A stretch of 25,125 bases of DNA from an uncultured Christensenellaceae bacterium (GTDB lineage Bacteria; Bacillota; Clostridia; Christensenellales; Pumilibacteraceae). The notes beneath the pieces were generated by a model. It ran no database searches. It was not told the DNA's origin and saw nothing but the letters and a program-made list of their open reading frames with translations. Below, piece after piece: positions 7,114-15,827 of this stretch. The stretch spans positions 20,545 through 45,669 of the forward strand of contig CAJUQF010000007.1 of assembly GCA_910588315.1 (NCBI GenBank). The letters run 5' to 3'. A program made the translations under genes and the position numbers. How positions within the stretch are numbered: the stretch's first letter is position 1; each line of letters opens with the position of its first letter.

Positions 7114-10100
7114 ATGAAAAAAGGACTAAAAAAGAAGTTGACGGGAACACTTCTCGCATCACTGATCGTGTTTTCGGGCGCAATGCCCGCGGCGTATGCG
7201 GAACCCGTTTCGAAACCGAACAAGATATCCGGCAATGCCGAGATAGCACAGCACATTGCGGAAGAAGGCACGGTCCTTCTCAAAAACGATTACAATGCCC
7301 TGCCGCTCAAAAAGAGCGACAACGTCGCAGGGCTTGGCTCGGCGCAAGACGTAGCGCAGATCTTCGGCGGCGGCGGATCGGGTTGGGTCAATGCAATAGA
7401 TACCACTTCGTACCGTCAAGGTCTCGAGAACGCCGCCAAAAACGGGTACATAAAATCGTACAGGGCTATAGGCAGTGCGGCGGACGGCGGAGCGTACAGC
7501 AAAGTGATATACTTCGTCGGGCGCAGTACCACCGAAGGCGAGGATCTAAAACCCAATCAATACTATCTCGACGAAATCGTCAAAAACGATATTACGGCGC
7601 TCGTATCGGCGTACGGTAAAGAAAAAGTTATCGTGGTACTCAACGTCGGTACGGTATGCGACACCACATGGCTTATCGAAAAAGACGTCGCGGCGATAGT
7701 TTGCGGCTACTACGGCGGCGAACAGGCAGGCGCGGCGCTCGCCAACATTCTGACGGGTACGGTAAATCCATCGGGCAAGACCGTCGATACTTGGGCAAAA
7801 AGTTACGATTATTATCCTTCCTCAGACGCAAGCGGTATCGGTACGTTCGCAGGTGACCGCAATACTTATTACACCGAGGATGTTTACGTCGGGTACCGCT
7901 ATTTTCAAACTTTCGATCCCGATTACGAAAAGGTCAATTACGAGTTCGGCTACGGACTGTCGTATACCAAGTTCCGAATGGATAACTACACGTTCGCGTA
8001 CAAGGACGGGATGTTCTCGGTTTCGGCGGATATTACCAATATCGGCGTCTACCCCGGAAAAGAAGTTATGCAGGTGTATTTCGAAGCGCCCAAAGGCATT
8101 ATGGGCGCGCCTGCCGCGGAACTTGCCGGTTTTGCCAAGACCGATCTGCTTAAACCCGGCGAATCGCAGACGCTCAGCATCACGTTTGCAGAAACGGAGT
8201 TTGCGCGCTACGACGATCTCGGCAAGATAAAATCCGACAGCTGGGTCATCGAAAAAGGCGATTATATATTGCACGTAGGCAATTCCATAAAGAACGCTTA
8301 TTCCAATACCGCAAGCTATACGCACAGCGTAAAAGATAACACCGTCATCGAGACGACTTCGCACCTTCGCGATACTACGTTGAGTAAACGCCTGCTCTCC
8401 GACGGCACATACGAAAAGCTCGGCGCGTCCGAATCGCTCACGCCCGTATATACCGTACCCGCCGCCGGCTCCGTAGTCGTTCAGGCGGAAGACTACGTTT
8501 CGCGCGTCGGCAGCGCCACCAGCGAAAGCTATTTCGTCGGTACGGACGACGGCATAGGTCTCGGAAATCTCAATTTGACCGGGACTCGGCTCGCCTACGA
8601 TCTTCACGTCGAAAAAGCCGGTACGTACCGTATGAATTTCAACTTCTCCGCCGCATGGGACGGGCAGACCGACATGTTCCGTGTTTACGCAAACGGCACG
8701 CCGCAACCCAACGTCGTGGTCAGCATGAACAAAACCCATACCGATACGGACGGACTGTGGCACACCTACACCCATCTCAAATCGGATAGCTGGACGATCG
8801 ATCTGCCCGCCGGCGACGTAAAACTCGAATTCGTCGCCAACGGCTTGAAGATGATGAACTTCGACAGCTTTACCATTTACAACAACGACGTCTCGCCTAC
8901 CGAGACGACGCTCGTTCAGGCGGAAACGTTCACGGCTTCGTCCGGCGGCGTCACCGTCTTTCCGGACGGTACGGCTACGCAAAACTCAAACAAGGCAGGC
9001 AGCACGTACGAATATAAACTCAACGTCGAAAAAGCCGGCGCTTATTATCTCTCGCTATTTGCGTCCAATGTAACGGGCGCCAGCGACGATGCGATCGCGG
9101 TAACCGTAAATGATGTTCCTTCCGATGCCAAGATAGCGCTGATGCGCACGGCGGCGGACGGCAACGTGTTAAAAAGCAACTACTTCACGTTCAAAGACAG
9201 CGCTCCCGCGGCTATCGAACTGCCGCAAGGCGAAGTTACGCTCAAGTTTACAACAAAGAATACGGCGCTCTGCAGTTTCGACAGTTTCAAACTCATTCCC
9301 GAAGCTTTGTACACGCCGGGCAGCAACGATTACGTAGACAATACCGACGATTTCGAGTACATAACCGACATGAGCGGCAAAACGCTCGACACGTTCGTTA
9401 CTTACGACGACGTCTATGCCGACCACGATAAAGTCGATGATTTCGTTTCGCAGATGTCGATAGCGGAGCTAACTCGGCTTACCGGACTCGACGGGGATAT
9501 GAACGATGCACAGACAGGCACCGGCGGCGTCGGCGGCATGCACCTCAGCAGTAAATACAAGATCCCGTTCGCCAATACGTCGGACGGACCCGCAGGCATC
9601 AGATACGTCAATAATCAGCTTTACTCCACATGGTTCCCGTGCATGACGCTGCTCGCGTCCACTTGGAATACCGAGCTTGCCTATTCGTTCGGCGAAGGCG
9701 TAGCGCTCGAAGCCATGCTCGGCGGCGTCAACGTTTGGCTCGCGCCCGGCGTGAATATCCACCGCAACCCGCTTTGCGGCAGAAACTTCGAATATTTCTC
9801 CGAGGATCCGCTCATCGCCGGAACGTTCGCCGCCGAAATAACCAAAGCGTCGCAAAGCTACGGCGTATCCGTGTGCGTCAAGCATTACGCCGCCAACAAC
9901 CAGGAAACCAACCGTTTTTCCAACAACTCGTCCGTATCGGCAAGAGCGCTGCGCGAGATATATCTCAAACCGTTCGAAATAGTAGTCAAAAACGCCGATC
10001 CTTTCTCTATAATGAGCTGTTACAACCGCATCAACGGCGAATACGGCGCATCGTCGTACGATCTTATCACGGACGTGCTTCGCACCGATTGGGGCTTTGA

Positions 10101-10827
10101 CGGCGCGGTATTCTCCGACTGGAGCGCAAGCATGACTCATATCTCGCTCATCAAAAGCGGCAATACGTTCAAGAGCAACAATCCGCAGTACGACGAACTC
10201 GTAAAAGCATACCAAAGCGGCGTACTGTCGCGCGAAGATCTCGAGCGCAATGCCAAAGACTGTATACTCTTCCTTATTAAGTCCAATGCGCGCGGGCAGA
10301 AAACCACTATTCTCGATCACGAGTACGTCAACGAACTCGGCGACGCCAATATAACCAAAACCGTAAACGTCGAAAACGGCAAGATTGCATTTATCAAGTT
10401 CAGCGTGACAAAAGCGGGTTATTATAGGTTCGATACCCTTTCCGCAAACGGTACGATCAAAGCGCATTCGGGCAGTTTCGAGCTTAAAGACGATGAACCC
10501 GTATTCCTGTCAGTCGGCACGCACGAGCTTGCCGTGGAATACGACGGCACTACGATCGGCGCGATCGGCGTCAAAAAGACCGCCGACCCCACGCCGCCTA
10601 CCGATCCGGAAGATCCCGACGATAAACCGAGCGGACCTAACAATAATAAATCGGACGGCGACGGATTGTCGGGCGGCGCGATCGCAGGCATAGCCATAGG
10701 CTCTGTTGCGGCGGTAGCGCTCGTAGGCGCGGGAACGTTCTTGGCGACAAAAAAACGCAAAACGAAAAAATCTTCCGGATCGGAAGAGACCGCGACGGTT
10801 GATCCGGAAACGAAAGACAACGAGTAG
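7114..10827 (+). CDS. Secreted GH3 glycosidase, swapped domain order, CBM-like inserts, membrane anchor
   Basis: 1237 residues; ATG after AGAGGTATAC. The signal peptide ends AYA|EP (cleavage after residue 29). The GH3 C-terminal-type alpha/beta domain comes first (EEGTVLLKN at ~50, YGLSYTKF at ~280), then a fibronectin-III-like domain (~290-390). Two CBM6-like beta domains follow (VVVQAEDY from ~453, TLVQAETF from ~598), and then the catalytic GH3 barrel (~745-1050). Active-site marks: DGPAG (D824), RNFEYFSEDP (R890), KH923-924 and nucleophile D1002 in VFSDW. A beta domain, a Pro/Asp linker (~1159-1186), one transmembrane helix (~1187-1212) and a KKRK tail end the protein. Swapped order is known in some rumen beta-glucosidases (Butyrivibrio, Ruminococcus). 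The motifs suggest a beta-glucosidase or xylosidase acting at the outer surface; the substrate cannot be read. Confidence 0.92.
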   Translation: MKKGLKKKLTGTLLASLIVFSGAMPAAYAEPVSKPNKISGNAEIAQHIAEEGTVLLKNDYNALPLKKSDNVAGLGSAQDVAQIFGGGGSGWVNAIDTTSYRQGLENAAKNGYIKSYRAIGSAADGGAYSKVIYFVGRSTTEGEDLKPNQYYLDEIVKNDITALVSAYGKEKVIVVLNVGTVCDTTWLIEKDVAAIVCGYYGGEQAGAALANILTGTVNPSGKTVDTWAKSYDYYPSSDASGIGTFAGDRNTYYTEDVYVGYRYFQTFDPDYEKVNYEFGYGLSYTKFRMDNYTFAYKDGMFSVSADITNIGVYPGKEVMQVYFEAPKGIMGAPAAELAGFAKTDLLKPGESQTLSITFAETEFARYDDLGKIKSDSWVIEKGDYILHVGNSIKNAYSNTASYTHSVKDNTVIETTSHLRDTTLSKRLLSDGTYEKLGASESLTPVYTVPAAGSVVVQAEDYVSRVGSATSESYFVGTDDGIGLGNLNLTGTRLAYDLHVEKAGTYRMNFNFSAAWDGQTDMFRVYANGTPQPNVVVSMNKTHTDTDGLWHTYTHLKSDSWTIDLPAGDVKLEFVANGLKMMNFDSFTIYNNDVSPTETTLVQAETFTASSGGVTVFPDGTATQNSNKAGSTYEYKLNVEKAGAYYLSLFASNVTGASDDAIAVTVNDVPSDAKIALMRTAADGNVLKSNYFTFKDSAPAAIELPQGEVTLKFTTKNTALCSFDSFKLIPEALYTPGSNDYVDNTDDFEYITDMSGKTLDTFVTYDDVYADHDKVDDFVSQMSIAELTRLTGLDGDMNDAQTGTGGVGGMHLSSKYKIPFANTSDGPAGIRYVNNQLYSTWFPCMTLLASTWNTELAYSFGEGVALEAMLGGVNVWLAPGVNIHRNPLCGRNFEYFSEDPLIAGTFAAEITKASQSYGVSVCVKHYAANNQETNRFSNNSSVSARALREIYLKPFEIVVKNADPFSIMSCYNRINGEYGASSYDLITDVLRTDWGFDGAVFSDWSASMTHISLIKSGNTFKSNNPQYDELVKAYQSGVLSREDLERNAKDCILFLIKSNARGQKTTILDHEYVNELGDANITKTVNVENGKIAFIKFSVTKAGYYRFDTLSANGTIKAHSGSFELKDDEPVFLSVGTHELAVEYDGTTIGAIGVKKTADPTPPTDPEDPDDKPSGPNNNKSDGDGLSGGAIAGIAIGSVAAVALVGAGTFLATKKRKTKKSSGSEETATVDPETKDNE

Positions 10828-10847
10828 TATATTGATTTTCTCTCCGT

Positions 10848-10903
10848 AAAAAAACAACAGCGCCCCAAAAGTCATAAAAGCTTTTGGAGCGCTGTTGTTT
10901 TTA
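10848..10903. terminator. Bidirectional terminator between GH3 and AlkD genes
   Basis: CAACAGCGCCCCAAAAG (10855-10871) pairs with the sequence ending at 10897 (17 bp, one mismatch, 9-base loop). An A-run lies on the left and a T-run on the right, so it works for the plus-strand GH3 gene and for the minus-strand AlkD gene. The AlkD stop codon sits in the flanking T-run. Confidence 0.9.
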
Positions 10904-11599
10904 CGATTTTATCTTCAATCCGTTTAAATAGGATTTTGTTTCGGCGGTGATCCTATACGATTCGCGTGCTTTTTGTATGGCTTTGTTATGCACGAACTTG
11001 GGAAACGTCCGCATCTCGAACAGTGGCAATGTTTTATCGTAAAACTTGACGAGACACTCGGCGAGCAGCCATGCCGCAGCCATATCGACATAGTATTCGC
11101 CGAACTCCACGTTATTTGCAAGCGTATCCAAAACCTTATCTATATATTCTTCGGTCAGGAAGCAGTCGAGCATGAGAATTATATAAAACCGTTTGATATA
11201 TTCGCCGCGCCCGGTGAGCGTGTAACGAAAATCGTTCCACAGCGTCTGCCTGTCCGCCCAGCGCAGTAACGGCGCCGTACAGTCTACGTGCGCCCAAGAT
11301 CCGAACAAAGGTATCAACCGCGATAAATACTCGCGGGTCTGCGAATAATCGCCGCGCCGCGCCGCAAGGCATCCGGCAAACATTACGGACTCGTATGTAT
11401 GCTCGCGCTCGTCGAAAAATCCGTTCAAAACGGATTCGCGACAGGCTATCGGGACTTTTTTCGCAAGCGCCTTTATAACCGGCATGCGTACCCCGATCGT
11501 CTTATATATACTGTTTGCTATCGGCGCATTGAAATCGTTATATTTCTCGTCTACCGAATTATACAGTTCGGCGATACACTGTTCGTATGTTTCGTACAT
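10901..11599 (-). CDS. AlkD-like DNA alkylation repair glycosylase
   Basis: 232 residues, the usual length for AlkD-type HEAT-repeat glycosylases, which excise bulky or cationic alkylated purines without base flipping. The catalytic pattern is visible: SWAHVD supplies W102 and D106 (W-x3-D, as W109/D113 in Bacillus cereus AlkD), and W177 in AAAWLLAE fits the third cage residue. FVHNKAIQKARES near the end is typical of the family. The ATG follows GAGGAGTAAATT. It begins 24 bases after the mfd stop with no terminator between, so it is likely the last gene of that operon. Confidence 0.88.
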   Translation of the reverse strand: MYETYEQCIAELYNSVDEKYNDFNAPIANSIYKTIGVRMPVIKALAKKVPIACRESVLNGFFDEREHTYESVMFAGCLAARRGDYSQTREYLSRLIPLFGSWAHVDCTAPLLRWADRQTLWNDFRYTLTGRGEYIKRFYIILMLDCFLTEEYIDKVLDTLANNVEFGEYYVDMAAAWLLAECLVKFYDKTLPLFEMRTFPKFVHNKAIQKARESYRITAETKSYLNGLKIKS

Positions 11600-11623
11600 A
11601 ATTTACTCCTCATGTTTCATCGC

Positions 11624-14600
11624 CTAATCGGTCGAGAGATATTTCAAAAGCGACTTGACGTTATCGAAAACTATTATCGGGCTGCGCACGGCGCTGAACG
11701 TACCGCCGAACTTTTCGAACCCGTCCTTTACGTCCTTGACGTCCGAGAACTCTATCTTCGCGCCCGAACGCAAAAGAGTAACGGTCGTTGCATTGATTTC
11801 CGCGGCGAGATTTTTTATAAGTCCGACGTTTGCGAGATTTTTTATTTCCGAAGGTACGGACTCGTATGAATCTTTCAGTCCGGCGAGCAGTTCGTCTCGC
11901 TCGCGTTCCGACTTCAAACCGGAAATACGCTTATACAGTTCGACGCGCACGGTGCCGTCGCAGTAATCCTTCGGTATAATCGCCGTAAAGTCCACCTTCA
12001 TGACCGGGTCTTTGCGCGCGCGCACGGTCTGACCTTTTATCTCCGCCACAGCTTCGTTCAACAGCTTGCAATACATATTATAGCCGACGCTCACCATATG
12101 CCCGTGCTGTTCCGCGCCGAATACGTTGCCGACGCCGCGGATACGCATATCCTGTTCTGCGATCTTGACGCCGCTTCCGAGCTCGGTATAGCGCGACACG
12201 GCTTCCAGTCTTTCGAGCGCCGCGCCGGCAAGCCGACTTTCGTTGCTGTAAGTAAAATAAACCTGCGCCACCCTGTCGGACCGTCCCACTCTGCCTTTTA
12301 GCTGGTACATCTGACTGAGTCCCATATTCTCCGCGCCGAAAACTATCATGGTATTGGCGTTGGGAATATCGATGCCGTTTTCTATGATCGTCGTCGCGAC
12401 GAGAACGTCGGCTTTTTGCGCCGCGAAATCTTCCACCGCCGCGTTCATGAGACGCTTGTCCATTTGACCGTGAGCGTGCGTGAACCGAACTTCGGGCATG
12501 AGCGAACGCAATCGCGCCGTGTAATCGGCTATGCCGCCGCCCTTTGCGCCGCCGTTCACATAATTGTACACGATAAACACCTGTCCGCCGCGCGCGACTT
12601 CGCGCGTGACCGCGTCGACGCACAGCGCGTCCGAATACTCCGTAACGTAGACTTGCGCCGGAAGTCTGCCCGTCGGCGGCGTTTCCAGCATGCTCACGTC
12701 GCGTATTCCCGACATAGCCATGTGCAAAGTCCGTGGAATGGGCGTCGCGGACAGCGTAAGCACGTTTATATCGTTTTTCAGATTCTTTATTTTTTCCTTG
12801 TCCGACACGCCGAACTTCTGCTCCTCGTCGAGAATGAGCAGTTCCAGGTTTTTGAACTTTACGGAACTTCCGAGCAGTTTATGCGTGCCGCACACAATAT
12901 CGACCGAGCCGTCCTGTAAACCCTTGAGCGTCTTTGCCGTATCCGGTTCGGCACGTGACAACGCCGCGACGTTTACGCCGAACCTGTCCATGCGTCGCCT
13001 CGTCGTGTTGTAATGCTGGTGACAAAGCACGGTCGTCGGCGACATGAAAGCTACCTGTCCGCCCTGCGAAATAACTTTGAACGCGACGCGCAGCGCGACT
13101 TCGGTCTTGCCGAAGCCCACGTCGCCGCAGATAAGCCTGTCCATTATTTTGCCGCTCGTAAGATCGTTGAAACACGCGTCTATCGCCGAGAGCTGATCGG
13201 GCGTTTCCTTGTACGGGAAATCGGACGCGAACTCGTCTTCGATCTCGCTGTCGGTGCCGTACTTTTTGCCGCGCACGCTTTCGCGACGCGCATACAACGC
13301 CAGAAGATCGAACGCCATGGCTTTCAATCTCGACTTGACCTTTGACTTGACGCGTTCGAACTCCGCACCGCCTATCTTACTCAGCTTGGGCGGCGTGTCC
13401 GAAAAATCGTACTTGCTCAGCCGCGTCATGTTCTCGACGGGAACGTACAGCGTATCGCCGCCGGCGTATCTTACCGTTATGTAATCACGCTCGTAATCGC
13501 CGTAATCCACCGCGCCCACCGCTTCGCAAATACCTATGCCGTGCGTTTCGTGCACGACGTAATCGCCGGGCTTGGGCAGTTCCGCCATGCCGGTACGCTT
13601 TACGGTGGCAAACGGATCGCGTTTCCTCCCGACGTTTCGCATGCCGATAACGACGGTATTTTGTTCGAAAAACATGCCGCCGTCGGCAGTGGGATCTATA
13701 TACTCGACGCCGAAACACTCGGCGCTGTCAAGCCCGTCTTTTATCTCGGCGGCGATGACCACCTTGAATCCGCGCGACTGCCACGTCCCTATATCTTCCG
13801 TCAAGCGCTGAAAATTCCGACCGTACATCGGAATATCCAAGCTCTTGAATTTATAGACTCTGTCAGGCGAAAAAAATCTGTTGTTGCTGTCGACCGCATG
13901 GAAACACAACGTGCATTTATGCGTCGGCGGCACCGACACGAGATTATCGACCGCGCACATCGGCGCTTCGCCGGCATCGATGAGCCTTTTGGCGCGCGAG
14001 CTGTGTTCGCGAAACGCAAACACGCAGCCGTCGTAAACGCTTTTGGCGTCCTCGATTATCATAGGCATGTCGCAAAATTTATCGAGCGTGGTATGCGCGA
14101 AAAGCGGAAGTACGGTCTGTTCGCCGTCGCGATCGCCGACCGTCAGCCGCTCCGCCATTCTGTGTTCTATAGGCACGCCAGCGATCTTGCGCTTTTCGCC
14201 GGCGCGCAGCAAGGCGTCTATCGCGACGCTTTTATCTTCGGAAACGATCTCCGACGCGGGGTATGCAATAAAGCTATCCAGCTTTTCGCCGGCGGATCTG
14301 CTTTCTATATCGAGAGAACGCACGCTGTCGCATTCGAAACCGAAAAATTCCATGCGCGCGGCTTCGCCGCCCGGCGCGCAAACGTCAACGATATCGCCGC
14401 GTATCGAAAACTGTCCCGGCTCGTCCACATGTCCCACTCGGGCATACCCGGACACGGTAAGTCTTTTCGCAACTTCGTCCGTTCTTATCTTTTGTCCCAC
14501 CCTGAATTCGAGCGCCGCTTCGGTTATTCTCTCGCGGGGCGGAACGATCTGCATGAGCGCCTCTGCGGTAGTTACAACTACCTTGCACTTGCCGCTCGCA

Positions 14601-14896
14601 ATATTGTACAATACGCGCGCACGATCCGACCTGTCCGCACCCGAAATCAATAATACGTTGTTTTTTGGCAACAGCAGTTCGGCGGACGGATAGTGCATAG
14701 AAAACTCTACGAACGCCGCACGCGCCGACACGACGTCCGCGCATACATACAAAAACGAATCGAGCGCACAACAAAAGAGTCGGACATCGGACTGCGTAAG
14801 TCCGAACACCGACGTTCTTTTTCCTTCTCTCACCGCGGCGAGCGTTTCGCCCGTCTTGCCGCCGAAAGAATTTATTATTTGCCCAATATCACGCAT
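11624..14896 (-). CDS. mfd: Transcription-repair coupling factor Mfd
   Basis: 1090 residues from the ATG at 14896, which has GGAG 6-7 bases upstream; a longer frame opens at 14950 but adds an unlike N-terminus and lacks a binding site. Mfd removes RNA polymerase stalled at lesions and recruits UvrA. Seen in order: the UvrB-like N-terminal part, the CarD/RID polymerase-binding module (DYVVHETHGIGICEAVG, ~445-510), Walker A GDVGFGKTE (~591), DEEQ (~690), SATPIPRTLHMAM, the translocation motif GRVGRSDRVAQVYFTY (~870), and the C-terminal D7 domain. It is slightly shorter than Bacillus Mfd (1177). pth lies 58 bases upstream and the AlkD-like gene directly downstream. Confidence 0.96.
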   Translation of the reverse strand: MRDIGQIINSFGGKTGETLAAVREGKRTSVFGLTQSDVRLFCCALDSFLYVCADVVSARAAFVEFSMHYPSAELLLPKNNVLLISGADRSDRARVLYNIASGKCKVVVTTAEALMQIVPPRERITEAALEFRVGQKIRTDEVAKRLTVSGYARVGHVDEPGQFSIRGDIVDVCAPGGEAARMEFFGFECDSVRSLDIESRSAGEKLDSFIAYPASEIVSEDKSVAIDALLRAGEKRKIAGVPIEHRMAERLTVGDRDGEQTVLPLFAHTTLDKFCDMPMIIEDAKSVYDGCVFAFREHSSRAKRLIDAGEAPMCAVDNLVSVPPTHKCTLCFHAVDSNNRFFSPDRVYKFKSLDIPMYGRNFQRLTEDIGTWQSRGFKVVIAAEIKDGLDSAECFGVEYIDPTADGGMFFEQNTVVIGMRNVGRKRDPFATVKRTGMAELPKPGDYVVHETHGIGICEAVGAVDYGDYERDYITVRYAGGDTLYVPVENMTRLSKYDFSDTPPKLSKIGGAEFERVKSKVKSRLKAMAFDLLALYARRESVRGKKYGTDSEIEDEFASDFPYKETPDQLSAIDACFNDLTSGKIMDRLICGDVGFGKTEVALRVAFKVISQGGQVAFMSPTTVLCHQHYNTTRRRMDRFGVNVAALSRAEPDTAKTLKGLQDGSVDIVCGTHKLLGSSVKFKNLELLILDEEQKFGVSDKEKIKNLKNDINVLTLSATPIPRTLHMAMSGIRDVSMLETPPTGRLPAQVYVTEYSDALCVDAVTREVARGGQVFIVYNYVNGGAKGGGIADYTARLRSLMPEVRFTHAHGQMDKRLMNAAVEDFAAQKADVLVATTIIENGIDIPNANTMIVFGAENMGLSQMYQLKGRVGRSDRVAQVYFTYSNESRLAGAALERLEAVSRYTELGSGVKIAEQDMRIRGVGNVFGAEQHGHMVSVGYNMYCKLLNEAVAEIKGQTVRARKDPVMKVDFTAIIPKDYCDGTVRVELYKRISGLKSERERDELLAGLKDSYESVPSEIKNLANVGLIKNLAAEINATTVTLLRSGAKIEFSDVKDVKDGFEKFGGTFSAVRSPIIVFDNVKSLLKYLSTD

Positions 14897-14954
14897 CTGT
14901 CTCCAACGAGTAACGTCTTGCCGAAAAGCGCATGCCGCCCGTTTCGTCAACGAT

Positions 14955-15521
14955 TCAGCTCACCGTAACGGTAAGGTCACGCCACTCTTTGTTTTCTATC
15001 CAATCGCACACGAAATCGCAAGCAAGCGCGCAAGCCCCGTCGAGTATCGGGCGATCGAGATCGGAAAATCTCGAAAGCACATAATCTGCGAGCGCCATGT
15101 AGTTCGGCTTCAATCCGATGCCTATCCTGACACGCGCAAACTCCGTCGATCCGAGTTTGTTCACTATATCGCGCATGCCGTTGTGCGTTCCCGCCGATCC
15201 GCTCGGTCGCGCCCGCACGACGCCCTTTTTTATCTCGATGTCATCGTATACGACGAGAATATCGCTCGGCTCGATCTTGTAATATCGCGAAAGCGCGGAT
15301 ACCGCATTGCCGGACAGATTCATATAGGTCTGCGGCTTGGCAAACAGCACTCTCTGCCCTGCGATACGCGCGTCCGAAACTTCCGCCTCGCACTTTTTAT
15401 CGAAACAAAACTCGGGCAAACAAAGACGCGCCGCAAGACGGTCCAGCGCGCAAAATCCGATGTTATGATATGTGTTTCGGTAATCGCCGCCCGGATTACC
15501 CAAGCCGACTACGAGTTTCAC
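14955..15521 (-). CDS. pth: Peptidyl-tRNA hydrolase
   Basis: 188 residues, the normal length. The catalytic set is complete: N9 in GLGNPG, H19 in TYHNIGF, N68 in YMNLSG, D93 in VVYDD and N114 in GTHNGMRDI. The enzyme frees tRNA from prematurely released peptidyl-tRNA in the cytoplasm. The start is GTG at 15521 with only a weak binding site, three bases after the stop of the DUF1858 gene, so translation is probably coupled to it. In Firmicutes pth is often just upstream of mfd, as here. Confidence 0.96.
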   Translation of the reverse strand: MKLVVGLGNPGGDYRNTYHNIGFCALDRLAARLCLPEFCFDKKCEAEVSDARIAGQRVLFAKPQTYMNLSGNAVSALSRYYKIEPSDILVVYDDIEIKKGVVRARPSGSAGTHNGMRDIVNKLGSTEFARVRIGIGLKPNYMALADYVLSRFSDLDRPILDGACALACDFVCDWIENKEWRDLTVTVS

Positions 15522-15524
15522 GGA

Positions 15525-15734
15525 TCAGTCGATAACGGCGTTAAGTTTTTCGACAAGCTCGTTGACGTCGTTGCCGTGCGCCATAGCCGCTTCTTCGACC
15601 GTCTCGCCGCGCGAAATGGGGCAACCGAGACAGTGCATGCCCATATCGAAAAACACCTGCGCCACTTTTTCGTTCTCGGGCGAAAGGCACAACACATCAT
15701 AAATAGTCATATCGGGCGTAACTTTGTTTGCCAT
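15525..15734 (-). CDS. DUF1858 domain protein
   Basis: 69 residues, a complete stand-alone DUF1858 domain: a helical fold with C35 and C38 in the motif MHCLGCPISRGETVEEAA. Such proteins accompany hybrid-cluster or redox proteins in anaerobes; the biochemical role is not known. The ATG follows GAGGAGATAAATT. It is the first gene of the DUF1858-pth-mfd-alkD operon and has a promoter 64 bases upstream. Confidence 0.88.
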   Translation of the reverse strand: MANKVTPDMTIYDVLCLSPENEKVAQVFFDMGMHCLGCPISRGETVEEAAMAHGNDVNELVEKLNAVID

Positions 15735-15797
15735 AATTTATCTCCTCGATCTCGGTCGAACATCGGTTCGTACCGTCGCCGTATCGGCGTGTATTTC

Positions 15798-15827
15798 AGT
15801 ATACCACTTACGGTTATTTTTTGTCAA
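15798..15827 (-). promoter_or_regulatory. Promoter of the DUF1858-pth-mfd operon
   Basis: TTGACA (15827-15822), 18-base spacer, TATACT (15803-15798) on the minus strand. The -35 box lies within the last codons of the upstream RadC-like gene, which stops at 15814. Confidence 0.75.

Noticed and set aside
13541..14653. A 370-codon plus-strand frame inside mfd
   Set aside because: Mfd on the other strand has all its motifs; this frame is Arg/His/Ala-rich shadow coding.
14897..14950. Longer Mfd start at 14950
   Set aside because: The 18 added residues are basic and unlike Mfd, while GGAG lies correctly before the ATG at 14896.
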